Shown here: piece after piece, positions 9,200 to 17,535 of the stretch
How positions within the stretch are numbered: the first letter of the stretch is position 1
How the letters are laid out: every line of letters starts with the position of its first letter
NCBI RefSeq assembly: GCF_039544005.1
Contig: NZ_BAABKV010000001.1
Location: 6,820,001 to 6,884,000 of the forward strand
Direction of reading: 5' to 3'
Source: Kitasatospora paranensis
Lineage (GTDB): Bacteria; Actinomycetota; Actinomycetes; Streptomycetales; Streptomycetaceae
Length of the DNA: 64,000 bases
The notes under the pieces: model-generated
The model's database searches: none
Told to the model about the DNA's origin: nothing
Seen by the model: the letters and a program-made list of their open reading frames with translations, nothing else
Position numbers and translations under genes: made by a program

Positions 9200-10711
9200 A
9201 TGACCGTACGGCGCGTGATGGGCATCGAGACCGAGTACGGGATCTCCGTTCCCGGGCACCCGAACGCCAACGCCATGCTCACCTCGTCCCAGATCGTCAA
9301 CGCGTACGCCGCGGCGATGCACCGGGCCCGCCGGGCCCGCTGGGACTTCGAGGAGGAGAACCCGCTGCGCGACGCCCGGGGATTCGACCTCGCGCGCGAG
9401 GTCGCCGATGCCAGCCAGCTCACCGACGAGGACATCGGCCTCGCCAACATCATCCTCACCAACGGCGCCCGCTTCTACGTGGACCACGCCCACCCCGAGT
9501 ACAGCTCGCCCGAGGTCACCAACCCGCGCGACGCGGTGCTCTGGGACAAGGCGGGCGAGCGGATCATGGCCGAGGCGGCCGCCCGCGCCCTGGAGCTGCC
9601 CAACGGGCAGCGGATCAACCTGTACAAGAACAACACCGACAACAAGGGCGCCTCCTACGGCACCCACGAGAACTACCTGATGAAGCGGGCGACGCCGTTC
9701 GCCGACATCGTCCGCCACCTCACCCCGTTCTTCGTCTCCCGCCCCGTGGTGACCGGCGCCGGCCGGGTGGGGCTGGGCCAGGAGGGCAACGCCCACGGCT
9801 TCCAGCTCAGCCAGCGCGCCGACTTCTTCGAGGTCGAGGTCGGCCTGGAGACGACCCTCAAGCGCCCGATCATCAACACCCGCGACGAGCCGCACGCCGA
9901 CGCCGAGAAGTACCGCCGGCTGCACGTGATCATCGGCGACGCCAACCTCTCCGAGATCTCCACCTACCTCAAGCTCGGCACCACCTCGCTGGTCCTGGCC
10001 ATGATCGAGGACGGCTTCATCGCCGTCGACCTGGCCGTCGACCAGCCGGTGCGCACCCTGCACCGGGTCTCCCACGACCCCGGGCTGGACTACCGGATCC
10101 AGCTGCGCAGCGGCCGCAAGCTGACCGCCGTCCAGCTCCAGATGGAGTACTGCGAGCTGGCCCGCAAGTACGTCGAGGACCGCTGGGGGCAGGACGCCGA
10201 CGACCAGACCATGGACGTGCTGGCCCGCTGGGAGGACGTGCTCGGCCGGCTGGAGCGCGACCCGATGAGCCTGTCGAAGCAGCTCGACTGGGTCGCCAAG
10301 AAGGAGCTGCTGGAGGGCTACCGCCAGCGCGACGGCCTGGAGTGGGACAACCCCCGGCTGCAGCTGGTGGACCTCCAGTACAGCGACGTACGGCCCGACA
10401 AGGGCCTCTACAACCGCCTCGTGGCGCGTGGCCGGTTCGATCGGCTGCTCTCCGAGGAGGAGGTGCTCCGGGCGGTCGGCAAGCCGCCGGAGGACACCCG
10501 GGCGTACTTCCGCGGGCGCTGCCTGGAGCAGTACGCCGACGACGTCGCCGCGGCCTCCTGGGACTCGGTCATCTTCGACCTGCCCGGGCACGACTCGCTC
10601 CAGCGGGTGCCCACCATGGAGCCGCTGCGCGGCACGCGCGAGCACGTCAAGGAGCTGCTGGACCGGTGCCGGACCGCGGAGGACCTGGTTCGTGTACTGT
10701 CCGGAGGGTAA
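9200..10711 (+). CDS. dop: Deamidase/depupylase of Pup
   Basis: Glutamine-synthetase-like enzyme, 503 residues, that removes Pup from target proteins and, where Pup ends in Gln, deamidates it. The N-terminal nucleotide/metal loop reads MGIETEYGIS, followed by the Dop-specific insertion (SSQIVNAYAAAMHRARRARW). The histidine-containing GARFYVDHAHPEYSSPEV and PIINTRDEPHAD segments are shared with PafA. Start is ATG at 9200 with AAGGAGGG upstream. Since the Pup encoded next door already ends in Glu, the deamidase step is not needed here and depupylation is the probable main role. Confidence 0.96.
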   Translation: MTVRRVMGIETEYGISVPGHPNANAMLTSSQIVNAYAAAMHRARRARWDFEEENPLRDARGFDLAREVADASQLTDEDIGLANIILTNGARFYVDHAHPEYSSPEVTNPRDAVLWDKAGERIMAEAAARALELPNGQRINLYKNNTDNKGASYGTHENYLMKRATPFADIVRHLTPFFVSRPVVTGAGRVGLGQEGNAHGFQLSQRADFFEVEVGLETTLKRPIINTRDEPHADAEKYRRLHVIIGDANLSEISTYLKLGTTSLVLAMIEDGFIAVDLAVDQPVRTLHRVSHDPGLDYRIQLRSGRKLTAVQLQMEYCELARKYVEDRWGQDADDQTMDVLARWEDVLGRLERDPMSLSKQLDWVAKKELLEGYRQRDGLEWDNPRLQLVDLQYSDVRPDKGLYNRLVARGRFDRLLSEEEVLRAVGKPPEDTRAYFRGRCLEQYADDVAAASWDSVIFDLPGHDSLQRVPTMEPLRGTREHVKELLDRCRTAEDLVRVLSGG

Positions 10712-10847
10712 TTTTTCGATCACTTGGGGTGAATCCCTGCTCAAGAGGGAATCATTCGGGTGAGCGCCGAGCGTTGAAGCAGAACCGGGCGCGAATGCCG
10801 TACCCGGCGGATAGGGTCTGACCAACAGAGCGAGCGGGGTGAGGGAA
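10712..10847 (+). other. dop-pup intergenic region with an imperfect hairpin
   Basis: 136 bases between dop and pup. TGAATCCCT and AGGGAATCA near 10728-10756 form a stem with one mismatch. The upstream part is A/T-rich for this genome (taatttttcgatcac), so a pup promoter may lie here, but no clear -35/-10 pair is seen. Confidence 0.4.
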
Positions 10848-11066
10848 ATGGCGGGCAACGACACCGGCGGTGGCCAGCAGCGGGCGAACCGCTCCTCGGA
10901 GGAGGTCGAGGAGCAGGGCGCGGAAGCACAGGCCTCCGACGACCTCAAGGAGCGCCAGGAAAAGCTCAGCGACGACGTCGACGCGGTATTGGACGAAATC
11001 GACGAGGTTCTGGAATCGAACGCCGAGGACTTCGTCCGTGGTTTCGTGCAGAAGGGCGGCGAGTGA
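10848..11066 (+). CDS. pup: Prokaryotic ubiquitin-like protein Pup
   Basis: 72-residue disordered protein modifier joined by its C-terminal glutamate to lysines of proteins bound for the proteasome. It begins MAGNDTGGGQQ. The central coiled region (DDLKERQEKLSDDVDAVLDE) binds the ARC coiled coil. The C terminus is FVQKGGE, so the gene directly encodes the conjugation-competent Glu form rather than Gln. ATG at 10848 fits the family N terminus; an in-frame GTG at 10839 would add three residues. It is followed by a stable hairpin before prcB. Confidence 0.97.
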   Translation: MAGNDTGGGQQRANRSSEEVEEQGAEAQASDDLKERQEKLSDDVDAVLDEIDEVLESNAEDFVRGFVQKGGE

Positions 11067-11090
11067 GCGGGTAATTCCCGCCCCTCGCGA

Positions 11091-11144
11091 ATCGCGCTGC
11101 AGGTGCGCCTCCGCCCCCAGCCGGGGCGGCGCCTGCAGCGCGAT
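11091..11144 (+). terminator. Long hairpin between pup and prcB
   Basis: ATCGCGCTGCAGG (11091-11103) is the exact complement of 11132-11144, and the stem is extended by a GCGCC/GGCGC pairing with a small bulge. It may terminate or attenuate pup transcription so that Pup and the proteasome core are made at different levels. Confidence 0.6.
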
Positions 11145-11230
11145 CGGTTCCGCACCGTGTGGATCACCCGGGCCCGGCGCGGGTAGGGTCCCGGCAACAG
11201 TTGCTTGATCGTCAACCTGGAAGGAATCGT

Positions 11231-12088
11231 GTGGAAGCCATCACTGGTGGCACCGGGCGTCTACCGGCTGCCTTCCTGACCCCCGGGTCCTCGTCGTTCA
11301 TGGACTTCCTCGACCGGCACTCGCCCGAGCTGCTGCCCGGCCGGCGCAGCCTCCCCGAGGGCCTCACCATCGAGGCGCCGCACGGCACCACCATCGTCTC
11401 CGCGGTCTTCGGCGGCGGCGTGGTGATCGCCGGTGACCGGCGGGCCACCATGGGCAACGTCATCGCCCAGCGCGACATCGAGAAGGTCTTCCCGGCCGAC
11501 GAGTACAGCGCCGTCGGCATCGCCGGCACCGCCGGCCTCGCCGTCGAGATGGTGCGGCTGTTCCAGCTGGAGCTGGAGCACTACGAGAAGATCGAAGGCG
11601 CCGTGCTCTCCCTGGAGGGCAAGGCCAACCGGCTCACCACCATGATCCGGTCCAACCTGGCGATGGCCATGCAGGGCCTGGCCGTCGTCCCGATCTTCGC
11701 CGGATACGACCTCGACCTCGGCCGCGGCCGTATCTTCACCTACGACGTCACCGGCGGACGCTCCGAGGAGCGCGGCTTCGCCGCCACCGGCAGCGGCTCC
11801 GTGTTCGCCCGGGGCTCCCTGAAGAAGCTCTACCGGGACGACCTCTCCGGCGAGCAGGCCGCCACGCTGGCCGTGCAGGCGCTGTACGACGCGGCCGACG
11901 ACGACTCCGCCACCGGTGGCCCGGACCTCGCCCGGGGCATCTTCCCGATCGTCTCGCTGATCACCGAGAGCGGCTTCCGCCGGCTCGAGGACGACGAGGT
12001 GTCCGAGATCGCGGTCTCCATCACCGCCGGGCGCCGCCAGCACCCCAACGGGCCGCAGGCCCCCTCCTCTAGTCCGCCGCAACCCTAG
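11231..12088 (+). CDS. prcB: 20S proteasome beta subunit
   Basis: Catalytic subunit of the 20S core, an N-terminal nucleophile threonine protease. The 285-residue precursor starts at GTG 11231 and carries a propeptide of 52 residues. Cleavage before Thr53 in APHGTTIV exposes the nucleophile. Downstream GDRRATMGN and the Ser-Gly-rich GSGSVFARG segment are typical of the beta fold, and the Asp/Lys helpers lie in the usual positions. GGAAGGAA precedes the start. prcA follows 20 bases later in the same operon. Confidence 0.96.
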   Translation: MEAITGGTGRLPAAFLTPGSSSFMDFLDRHSPELLPGRRSLPEGLTIEAPHGTTIVSAVFGGGVVIAGDRRATMGNVIAQRDIEKVFPADEYSAVGIAGTAGLAVEMVRLFQLELEHYEKIEGAVLSLEGKANRLTTMIRSNLAMAMQGLAVVPIFAGYDLDLGRGRIFTYDVTGGRSEERGFAATGSGSVFARGSLKKLYRDDLSGEQAATLAVQALYDAADDDSATGGPDLARGIFPIVSLITESGFRRLEDDEVSEIAVSITAGRRQHPNGPQAPSSSPPQP

Positions 12089-12108
12089 TCAGAAGGGGAC
12101 GACCGCCG

Positions 12109-12855
12109 GTGTCCACACCGTTCTACGTCTCGCCTCAGCAGGCCATGGCGGACCGCGCGGAGTACGCCCGCAAGGGCATCGCCCGCGGCCGCAGTGTGGT
12201 CGTGCTCACCTACGCCGACGGCATCGTCTTCGTCGCGGAGAACACCTCCCGGGCCCTGCACAAGGTCTCCGAGATCTACGACAAGATCGCCTTCGCGGCG
12301 GTCGGCCGCTACAACGAGTTCGAGAACCTGCGCATCGGCGGCGTCCGCTACGCCGACCTGCGCGGCTACTCCTACGACCGGGCCGACGTCACCGCCCGCG
12401 GCCTGGCCAACGTCTACGCCCAGACCCTGGGCACCATCTTCTCCTCGGTCGGCGAGAAGCCGTACGAGGTCGAGCTGATCGTGGCCGAGGTCGGCCGCAC
12501 CGACGGCGACGACCAGATCTACCGGCTCACCCCGGACGGCTCGGTCGTCGACGAGAAGAACTACGTCGTGGTCGGCGGCAACGCCGACTCCATCGGCAAC
12601 TACCTGGGTCAGCGCCACCGCGCGGGCATGACGCTCACCGAGGCGCTCAAGCTCGCCGCGGACGGCCTCGCCCGCGACCCGAACGGCGGCAGCCCCCGCG
12701 CGCTGACGCCCGAGCAGCTGGAGGTCGCGGTCCTCGACCGCAACCGCGTGCAGCAGCGCAAGTTCAAGCGCATCCTGGGCGGCCAGCTCGGACGGCTCCT
12801 CGGCGGCGACGAGTCCGCCGCCACCGACGACGAGGACGCGTCCGGCACCGAATAG
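12109..12855 (+). CDS. prcA: 20S proteasome alpha subunit
   Basis: Structural ring subunit that gates the core and receives the ARC C-terminal GQYL tails. 248 residues from GTG at 12109. The N-terminal gate peptide and H0 helix are recognisable (FYVSPQQAMADRAEYARKGI). The ring contact and ATPase pocket regions follow (YNEFENLRIGGVRYADLRG). The acidic Ser/Thr/Glu-rich tail is variable in the family. A perfect hairpin immediately downstream ends the prcBA unit. Confidence 0.95.
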   Translation: MSTPFYVSPQQAMADRAEYARKGIARGRSVVVLTYADGIVFVAENTSRALHKVSEIYDKIAFAAVGRYNEFENLRIGGVRYADLRGYSYDRADVTARGLANVYAQTLGTIFSSVGEKPYEVELIVAEVGRTDGDDQIYRLTPDGSVVDEKNYVVVGGNADSIGNYLGQRHRAGMTLTEALKLAADGLARDPNGGSPRALTPEQLEVAVLDRNRVQQRKFKRILGGQLGRLLGGDESAATDDEDASGTE

Positions 12856-12864
12856 CCGGCCGGT

Positions 12865-12899
12865 GGGAATCCCGCGCGGCCCGACCGCGCGGGATTCCC
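12865..12899 (+). terminator. Perfect 15-bp hairpin after prcA
   Basis: Bases 12865-12879 are fully complementary to 12885-12899 with a five-base loop, ten bases after the prcA stop. It probably separates prcBA from pafA, although some read-through may occur. Confidence 0.8.
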
Positions 12900-12977
12900 C
12901 CGCACCGCACCGATCTGATGTCTCATCGGATTTCACCGAAGGGTTTCGCGAGGCCTCGAGAAGAGAAGAGAAGCCTT

Positions 12978-14339
12978 ATGGACCGCCGAATTTTCGGGCT
13001 GGAGAACGAGTACGGCGTCACGTGCACATTCCGGGGGCAGCGACGCCTGTCTCCGGACGAGGTGGCCCGGTACCTCTTCCGCCGCGTAGTCTCCTGGGGC
13101 CGCAGCAGCAATGTCTTCCTGCGGAACGGTGCACGGCTCTATCTCGACGTGGGCTCGCACCCCGAGTACGCCACTCCGGAATGCGACGACGTCAGCGAGC
13201 TGGTGACGCACGACAAGGCCGGGGAGCGCATCCTCGAAGGCCTGCTGGTGGATGCCGAGCGCCGCCTGCACGAGGAGGGCATCGCCGGCGACGTCTACCT
13301 CTTCAAGAACAACACCGACTCCGCCGGCAACTCCTACGGCTGCCACGAGAACTACCTGGTGGCCCGGCACGGCGAGTTCTCCCGGCTGGCCGACGTCCTG
13401 ATCCCGTTCCTGGTGACCCGGCAGCTGATCTGCGGCGCGGGCAAGGTGCTGCAGACCCCGCGCGGTGCGGTGTACTGCGTCAGCCAGCGGGCCGAGCACA
13501 TCTGGGAGGGCGTCAGCTCGGCGACCACCCGCTCCCGCCCGATCATCAACACCAGGGACGAACCGCACGCGGACGCCGAGCGGTACCGCCGGCTGCACGT
13601 CATCGTCGGCGACTCCAACATGTCGGAGACCACCACCCTGCTCAAGGTCGGCGCCACCGACCTGGTGCTGCGCCTGATCGAGGCCGGCGTGGTGATGCGC
13701 GACCTGACGCTGGAGAACCCGATCCGGGCGATCCGCGAGGTCAGCCACGACCTCACCGGCACCCACCAGGTCCGGCTCGCCAACGGCCGCGAGGCCAGCG
13801 CGCTGGACATCCAGGAGGAGTACTTCACCAAGGCGCTGGAGTTCGCGGACCGCAAGGGCCTGAACACCGGCACGGTGGCCCGGGTGCTCGACCTCTGGGG
13901 CCGCACCCTGGAGGCGGTGCGCACCGAGGAGCTCGACCGGGTCGCCACCGAGATCGACTGGATCATGAAGTACAAGCTCATCGAGCAGTACCGCGAGAAG
14001 CACCAGATGACGATGTCCAACCCGCGGGTCGCCCAGATCGACCTCGCGTACCACGACATCCACCGCCGCCGCGGCCTGTTCTACCTGCTGCAGAACAAGG
14101 GCCGGGCCGCGCGGGTCACCAACGACCTCAAGACCTTCGAGGCCAAGTCGGTCCCCCCGCAGACCACCCGGGCCCGGCTGCGCGGCGACTTCATCCGCAA
14201 GGCGCAGGAGCAGCGCCGCGACTTCACGGTGGACTGGGTCCACCTGAAGCTCAACGACCAGGCGCAGCGCACCGTGCTCTGCAAGGACCCGTTCCGCTCG
14301 GTGGACGAGCGGGTGGAGAAGCTCATCGCGGGCATGTGA
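12978..14339 (+). CDS. pafA: Pup-protein ligase
   Basis: ATP-dependent ligase that phosphorylates the C-terminal Glu of Pup and joins it to a substrate lysine. 453 residues, matching the family. The start MDRRIFGLENEYGVTC carries the first metal-binding acidic residues; RSRPIINTRDEPHADAERYR and the downstream basic loops match the glutamine-synthetase-like fold shared with Dop. ATG at 12978 is chosen over the upstream in-frame start at 12918 because GAAGAGAAGAGAAG precedes it and the family N terminus begins here. Unlike in some streptomycetes, no extra genes lie between prcA and pafA. Confidence 0.96.
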   Translation: MDRRIFGLENEYGVTCTFRGQRRLSPDEVARYLFRRVVSWGRSSNVFLRNGARLYLDVGSHPEYATPECDDVSELVTHDKAGERILEGLLVDAERRLHEEGIAGDVYLFKNNTDSAGNSYGCHENYLVARHGEFSRLADVLIPFLVTRQLICGAGKVLQTPRGAVYCVSQRAEHIWEGVSSATTRSRPIINTRDEPHADAERYRRLHVIVGDSNMSETTTLLKVGATDLVLRLIEAGVVMRDLTLENPIRAIREVSHDLTGTHQVRLANGREASALDIQEEYFTKALEFADRKGLNTGTVARVLDLWGRTLEAVRTEELDRVATEIDWIMKYKLIEQYREKHQMTMSNPRVAQIDLAYHDIHRRRGLFYLLQNKGRAARVTNDLKTFEAKSVPPQTTRARLRGDFIRKAQEQRRDFTVDWVHLKLNDQAQRTVLCKDPFRSVDERVEKLIAGM

Positions 14340-14377
14340 CGCGGCGTCCGGGGCGGCGCGCGACGGATCGGCGGGCA

Positions 14378-14413
14378 GGGGCGGTGACGGGCGGTTCGTC
14401 CGTTCACCGCCCC
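14378..14413 (+). terminator. Terminator after pafA
   Basis: GGGGCGGTGA (14378-14387) pairs perfectly with TCACCGCCCC (14404-14413) and is followed by TTT. It is located 39 bases after the pafA stop. Confidence 0.75.
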
Positions 14414-14474
14414 TTTCGCGTGCCGCGCGTGCGCCTCCGGGCGCGGGGCACGGTCGGTCCGTACGCTGGCGGCC

Positions 14475-15470
14475 ATGCGTCGAATCGCCGGACTGCCGGC
14501 CGTGCCCCTGGCTGCCCTGCTCACCGTCCTGCTGGCCGCCTGCAGCAGCGGCTCGTCCGGGGCCTCCAAGGCCTCGCCGAGCGCCTCCGCGTCGGCGACC
14601 GCGGTGCCGAGCCCGGTCGCGTCGGCCTCGCCGATGCCGACGGTGACGGGCGACTTCGGCTCGAAGGCGACGATCACCATCCCGTCGGAGAAGCCGAGCG
14701 GCCAGTTCGTGGTGTCGACCGTCAGCGAGGGGGACGGCGCCACGGTCGCCAAGGGGGACTGGGTCACCGTCAACTACACGGCCAAGGACTGGACGACCGG
14801 CAAGGACGTCTCCAGCTCCTACGACGCCGGCGGCAAGCCGCAGCTGTACCAGGCCGGGACGGGGCAGCTGGTGCCCGCCTTCGACCAGTCGGTGATCGGC
14901 AAGAAGGTCGGCAGCCGGCTGCTGGTGGTGGCCCCGCCGGCGGCCGGGTTCGGCACCGGCGGCAACACCTCGGCCGGGGTCGGCGGGCAGGACACCGTGG
15001 TCTTCGTCCTCGACCTGGTGGAGTCGCTGGCGCCGGACTCGACCATCACCGGTGACGTCACCCAGCCGCCGGCCAGTGCGCCGCAGGTCAAGCAGAACGG
15101 CAAGCAGGCCCCGACGATCACCATCCCGGCCGGCCAGGCCCCGCCGACCGACCTCCAGACGTACGTGCTGATCAAGGGCGACGGCAAGCAGGTGCAGTCC
15201 GGCCAGCAGCTGCTCGTGCAGTACACCGGCGTGCTGTGGGCCGACGGCAAGCAGTTCGACTCCTCCTACAGCCACGGCGGCGCCCAGGCCCTCCAGGTGG
15301 GCACCGGCAGCCTGATCAAGGGCTGGGACCAGGGGCTGGTCGGCCAGACCGTCGGCAGCCAGGTGATGCTCGTGGTGCCCCCGTCGCTCGGCTACGGCGA
15401 CAAGGAGAGCGGTCCCGTCCCGGCCAACTCCACCCTGGTCTTCGTGATCGACATCCTGGAGGCCGTGTAG
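14475..15470 (+). CDS. FKBP-type peptidyl-prolyl isomerase lipoprotein with two FKBP domains
   Basis: 331-residue exported lipoprotein. The signal peptide ends in the lipobox LLAAC (Cys23), followed by a Ser/Ala linker to about residue 60. Two FKBP-like domains follow, about 75-185 and 225-331. Both keep the VNYTAKDW/VQYTGVLW strand and the FVLDLVE/FVIDILE end strand; the second is closer to active FKBPs (FDSSYSHGG, GWDQGLVGQTVGSQVMLVVP). The first is more divergent and may be structural. It probably assists folding of secreted proteins at the outer face of the membrane. First of three FKBP genes in a row. Confidence 0.9.
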   Translation: MRRIAGLPAVPLAALLTVLLAACSSGSSGASKASPSASASATAVPSPVASASPMPTVTGDFGSKATITIPSEKPSGQFVVSTVSEGDGATVAKGDWVTVNYTAKDWTTGKDVSSSYDAGGKPQLYQAGTGQLVPAFDQSVIGKKVGSRLLVVAPPAAGFGTGGNTSAGVGGQDTVVFVLDLVESLAPDSTITGDVTQPPASAPQVKQNGKQAPTITIPAGQAPPTDLQTYVLIKGDGKQVQSGQQLLVQYTGVLWADGKQFDSSYSHGGAQALQVGTGSLIKGWDQGLVGQTVGSQVMLVVPPSLGYGDKESGPVPANSTLVFVIDILEAV

Positions 15471-15611
15471 CACCGGCTCCGGTGTGCACTCGATCACGCA
15501 CCGGACGGGACCGTCCTCATGCAGACCTGACATACTGCTGCCCTTTCCGCACTGTGGCAGGCGTCGTCAGGGCCCGGCGAGGGTGTGACACGGCGAGATG
15601 GATGGGGAGTC

Positions 15612-16904
15612 ATGTCTGAGAAAGCGACGAGCCCGGGCGAGGCCGGCACCGCTGCGGGCGACCCGGCGGCCGCACGGCCCGGCGGTCCGCTGCCCGGCGA
15701 CGGCGAGTCGATCGTCGTCCCGCCCGCGATCCTGAAGCAGCAGGCCGGCTGGGGCCAGGCCCCGGCGCGGCCGGCGGGCGCCAAGGACGAGGAGCCGCAG
15801 GTCTTCGCGTCGACCGTGCGCAAGAAGGACCTGTCGGAGGCCGGCTACGACGAGAACCCGCCCGGGGTGGGCCGACTCGGTGTGATCCTGGGCACCGTGC
15901 TGGCCGTCCTGATCGTGGGCAGCGGCGTCGCGCTGTACGTGATGAACAAGGACGACTCCACGTCCACGGCCGCGACGCCCGAGGCATCGGTCACCGCCTC
16001 GCCGACGCCGACGGCCGACCCGGTGCCGCCGATCAAGGACAGCGCCAAGGTGCTGCCGACCGTCACCGGCGACTTCGGCAAGAAGGCGACCATCGCGCTG
16101 CCGAAGGAGGCCGCCGACGGCACCTTCGTGGTCAAGGAGCTGAAGAGCGGCGATGGCCAGAAGGTGGACAAGAACACCTGGGTCACCGCCGACTTCTCGG
16201 CGATGAACTGGGGCACGGGCAAGGAGATCCAGGGCTCCTACGAGCAGGGCAAGCCGCAGCTCTTCCAGGCCGGCGGCGGCAAGCTGATCCCCGCTCTCGA
16301 CCAGGCCGTCACCGGCCACAAGGCGGGCAGCCGCCTGCTGGTCGTGGCACCCCCGGCGGCCGCCTTCGGCGCCCAGGGCAGCAGCGGCATGGGTGTCGGC
16401 CCCAAGGACACCCTGGTCTTCGTCATCGACATCAAGAACGCCACCGCTCCCGACGCGGTCGTCAGCGGCGACGTGACGGCCCCGCCGGCCGACATGCCGA
16501 AGGTGAAGGACAACGGCAAGAAGGCCGCCGGGATCACCCCGGTGCCCGGCGCGGCCGAGCCGAAGGACCTCAAGTCCGCGGTGCTGATCCAGGGCAAGGG
16601 CCGCAAGGTCGAGGCCGGCGAGAAGGTGCTCGTCCAGTACACCGGTGCGCTGTACAAGGACGGCAAGAAGTTCGACTCCTCGCTCGACCGCGGCCAGGCC
16701 TTCACCTTCGTCTCCGGCGGCGGCCAGGTCATCGAGGGCTGGGACAAGGGCGTGACCGGCCAGGCCATCGGCAGCCGGATCGAGCTCGTCATCCCCGCCT
16801 CGCTCGCCTACAAGGACCAGGCACAGGGTGACATCCCCGCCAATTCGACACTGGTCTTCGTGATCGACATCCTTGATGCCGGCGTCGGGACTCAGGACTC
16901 GTAG
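15612..16904 (+). CDS. Membrane-anchored FKBP-type peptidyl-prolyl isomerase with two FKBP domains
   Basis: 430 residues. A cytoplasmic N-terminal region of about 95 residues precedes one transmembrane segment (GVILGTVLAVLIVGSGVALYV), so the two FKBP domains (about 160-280 and 320-430) face outward. The second domain has the complete-looking core (VQYTGALYKDGKKFDSS, VIEGWDKGVTGQAIGSRIEL). Architecture and sequence resemble the lipoprotein gene upstream, so the two probably arose by duplication, with different anchors. ATG at 15612 is chosen; GATGGGGAG precedes it. Confidence 0.9.
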   Translation: MSEKATSPGEAGTAAGDPAAARPGGPLPGDGESIVVPPAILKQQAGWGQAPARPAGAKDEEPQVFASTVRKKDLSEAGYDENPPGVGRLGVILGTVLAVLIVGSGVALYVMNKDDSTSTAATPEASVTASPTPTADPVPPIKDSAKVLPTVTGDFGKKATIALPKEAADGTFVVKELKSGDGQKVDKNTWVTADFSAMNWGTGKEIQGSYEQGKPQLFQAGGGKLIPALDQAVTGHKAGSRLLVVAPPAAAFGAQGSSGMGVGPKDTLVFVIDIKNATAPDAVVSGDVTAPPADMPKVKDNGKKAAGITPVPGAAEPKDLKSAVLIQGKGRKVEAGEKVLVQYTGALYKDGKKFDSSLDRGQAFTFVSGGGQVIEGWDKGVTGQAIGSRIELVIPASLAYKDQAQGDIPANSTLVFVIDILDAGVGTQDS

Positions 16905-16916
16905 CCATGATGGCAG

Positions 16917-16948
16917 TCCGGGCCGGGCGACACGTCGCCGGGCCCGGA
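16917..16948 (+). terminator. Hairpin after the second FKBP gene
   Basis: Bases 16917-16931 pair with 16934-16948 with one mismatch, 13 bases after the stop. Probably a terminator. Confidence 0.55.
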
Positions 16949-17040
16949 TGGCCGCGACGGGCGGCGGGCCGCCGTACGGTGGACCGTAGGGGTGCCTGCC
17001 GCCCCGTCATGTCTGTACCACCGAACGAGATGAGTATGTT

Positions 17041-17412
17041 GTGAGCCTTACCAAGCCGGAGATCGACTTCCCGGGCGGCGACGCGCCGACGGAGCTGCAG
17101 ATCCGCGACATCGTGGTCGGCGACGGTGCCGAGGCCAAGGCCGGTGCCACCGTCGAGGTCCACTACGTGGGTGTCACCTTCGCCTCCGGCGAGGAGTTCG
17201 ACGCCTCCTGGAACCGCGGTCAGAGCTTCCGCTTCCCGCTGGGCGCCGGCCGCGTCATCAAGGGCTGGGACCAGGGTGTGCAGGGCATGAAGGTGGGCGG
17301 CCGCCGCGAGCTGGTCATCCCGCCGCACCTGGCCTACGGCAACCAGTCGCCGAGCCCGCTCATCCCGGCGGGGTCGACCCTGATCTTCGTCGTGGACCTG
17401 CTCGGCGTCTGA
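17041..17412 (+). CDS. Small cytoplasmic FKBP-type peptidyl-prolyl cis-trans isomerase
   Basis: 123-residue single-domain FKBP without signal peptide. Active-site segments are complete: VEVHYVGVTF, FDASWNRGQSFRFPLG, VIKGWDQGVQGMKVGGRREL and PPHLAYG. It starts at GTG 17041. The nearby FKBPs are exported, so this is the cytoplasmic partner of the trio. A G+C hairpin follows. Confidence 0.94.
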   Translation: MSLTKPEIDFPGGDAPTELQIRDIVVGDGAEAKAGATVEVHYVGVTFASGEEFDASWNRGQSFRFPLGAGRVIKGWDQGVQGMKVGGRRELVIPPHLAYGNQSPSPLIPAGSTLIFVVDLLGV

Positions 17413-17439
17413 CGTCGGGTTTCCCCTGGGAGTCCTCGG

Positions 17440-17467
17440 GCCCCCGGTTCCGCTCGGAGCCGGGGGC
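17440..17467 (+). terminator. Terminator after the small FKBP gene
   Basis: GCCCCCGG (17440-17447) pairs with CCGGGGGC (17460-17467), followed shortly by TTTT. Confidence 0.7.
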
Positions 17468-17535
17468 TCGGCTTTTGCTGAGCGTGTCCGGACCGGTACG
17501 GTCGGCGGGTCACACGATTCCCGGGAGGATCAGCG

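Noticed and set aside
7279..9462. 727-codon minus-strand open frame
   Set aside because: Antisense shadow of arc and the start of dop; repetitive Asp/Leu/Val composition without motifs.
12933..15533. 866-codon minus-strand open frame
   Set aside because: Antisense shadow of pafA and the first FKBP gene; no recognisable domain.
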